A stretch of 18,130 bases of DNA from Bacteroidales bacterium (lineage in GTDB: Bacteria; Bacteroidota; Bacteroidia; Bacteroidales; UBA4417), in NCBI GenBank assembly GCA_016707705.1, contig JADJHD010000044.1, positions 1 through 18,130 on the forward strand, written 5' to 3'. The position numbers and the translations under genes were made by a program. This document shows, in pieces, positions 17,238 through 18,130 of the stretch; position 1 is the first letter of the stretch, and every line of letters starts with the position of its first letter. The notes under the pieces were generated by a model. It was not told the origin of the DNA. It saw only the letters and a list, made by a program, of their open reading frames with translations, and searched no databases.

Positions 17238-17705
17238 TCAAAACGGCACCACCTTTGTCACAAATTCTGACACATTGTTTTCAATAAGAATCATATCGGA
17301 AGAGTCAATCAATCCATCCCCATTCACATCTTCAGGAAGATATCCCATGCTAAAGCTCGATGTTTGATTTTCAGTGGGAATCATATCAGATGAGTCCACT
17401 ATACCATCCTGATCAACATCCCCTCCGTATATAACCCAAACTGAACCAACCTGATTCAAATTGTATCCATATGCTTTTTGAGCACCATTTGTGAAGTTAT
17501 AGGTTGTTTGGCCGGCATGAAGGGATACCGGATAAGAACTCCAGGTTTCAATACTGTTACGATGCTTAACCACAAGGTAGTATGAATATGTAGATCCTGG
17601 TGGCAGAGAAATGGTGAATATTCCGTTTCGGGGTAGACCAATATCTGTAATAACATATTCATAACTATAGGGCGGACTGTTCTTCCCTAAACATACTGTA
17701 ATCAT
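17238..17705 (-). CDS. Dockerin-like C-terminal module of a secreted protein (3' part)
   Basis: The 155 codons are homologous to the last about 190 residues of the protein at 4158-7523: YLVVKHRNSIETWSSYPVSL, AYGYNLNQVG, then two Ca-loop repeats (DVDQDGIVDSSDMIP and DVNGDGLIDSSDMILIENN) and a Phe-terminated end TKVVPF. The two D-x-D/N-x-D-G-x-x-D-x-x-D loops fit dockerin type I/EF-hand calcium binding. The nominal ATG 17705 is internal: the same frame reads back to about 17770 with CYKAQNESGNAFRSIADM, matching TMNKAQGTSGDQF of the paralogue. This is the C-terminus of a larger secreted protein whose N-terminal part lies beyond the right edge. Confidence 0.75.
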   Translation of the reverse strand: MITVCLGKNSPPYSYEYVITDIGLPRNGIFTISLPPGSTYSYYLVVKHRNSIETWSSYPVSLHAGQTTYNFTNGAQKAYGYNLNQVGSVWVIYGGDVDQDGIVDSSDMIPTENQTSSFSMGYLPEDVNGDGLIDSSDMILIENNVSEFVTKVVPF

Positions 17706-18130
17706 GTCCGCTATAGACCGAAATGCATTTCCGGACTCGTTCTGTGCTTTATAACATGTTGTCCAATACTTTCATCTGACAAGACCCTCCAAGGTATACT
17801 TTTATCAAAAATTATCGGTAAATCACATTAACAATGGCTGGAATAGAAAGACTTTAAAAGATCCGTTGTTTTGGACTAAGGGCTCTATATTCCATGGCCG
17901 ACGCCATTATCGGTTTCAGGAATGTTTGAAGAAGTCAATGGAATAGTTGTCCATTCCCCTTGGTTGAACTGTTTCTGCCAATAAAGAATGTTGCCTGAAT
18001 AACCAATTAGTTGGAGATTAACAGTAGATATTCCTTCATAAATTGTTCCTCCTCCGTTAATGCTACCACCCACAGATCCTGGATTGACTTCTACCAAGGC
18101 TGAAGTTGAAGATGAGCAGCCATTGGTATC
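17706..18130 (-). pseudogene. Upstream part of the same secreted protein, frame-disrupted and cut by the window edge
   Basis: From the right edge one frame reads DTNGCSSSTSALVEV, then GSVGGSINGGGTIYEG and YWQKQFNQGEWTTIP. This is an Ig/PKD-like repeat typical of Bacteroidota surface proteins, and it stops at 17885. Recognisable continuation appears in other frames: LVQNNGSFKVF, then SIPAIVNV, with short pieces up to KAQNESGNAF at about 17750. Several frame changes between about 17770 and 17890 would be needed to join it to 17238-17705. The N-terminus is outside the window. Confidence 0.55.

Noticed and set aside
1..18130. CRISPR arrays, tRNA or rRNA genes, insertion sequences
   Set aside because: No regularly spaced direct repeats, cloverleaf-like segments, rRNA sequence or transposase motifs were seen on either strand.

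Overview
The window looks like a chromosomal segment of an uncultured member of the Bacteroidota (Bacteroidia-like). The basis is a type IX secretion (T9SS) type A sorting domain on a Kelch protein, a FISUMP-domain lipoprotein/secreted-protein gene, several large secreted Ig/CBM-type proteins, absence of obvious Shine-Dalgarno sequences, and a TAnnTTTG-type promoter. Nearly all genes lie on the minus strand; the only convincing plus-strand gene is the Kelch protein.

Layout. (a) 1-2499, minus: N-terminal 833 residues of a secreted multidomain protein, probably a GH13 alpha-amylase-type enzyme, running off the left edge, with a near-palindromic LacI-family-type operator and a promoter just upstream. 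(b) 2860-4038, plus: Kelch-repeat protein with T9SS sorting domain. A 16-bp perfect-stem bidirectional terminator separates it from (c) 4158-7523, minus: a 1121-residue secreted beta-helix protein with CBM-like domains, one of which is a paralogue of a domain in (a), and a C-terminal paired dockerin-like Ca-binding module. (d) 7524-9096: gene-poor, with two small hypothetical ORFs. (e) 9097-10519, minus: FISUMP-domain secreted protein broken by several frame changes. (f) 10563-16184, minus: type I restriction-modification locus in transcription order hsdR, a RusA-like Holliday-junction resolvase gene, then a naturally fused hsdM-hsdS gene. hsdR and the 5' part of hsdM contain several one- or two-base frame changes although the protein sequence on either side is well conserved. 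(g) 16222-17187, minus: a frameshifted two-TM membrane protein of unknown function. (h) 17238-18130, minus: C-terminal part of another secreted protein carrying the same dockerin-like module as (c), also frame-disrupted and running off the right edge.

Functionally, the left third is polysaccharide/surface-protein biology: a starch-type enzyme under probable LacI-family control, and surface proteins with carbohydrate-binding-like domains. The right half is a DNA-defence locus. Its unusual element is the RusA-like nuclease inserted between the restriction subunit and the modification/specificity subunit. Whether the R-M system is live depends on whether the frame changes are real or assembly errors; they cluster at 9.1-10.5 kb, 12.8-13.1 kb, 15.4-15.6 kb and 16.9-18.1 kb, while 1-7.5 kb shows none.
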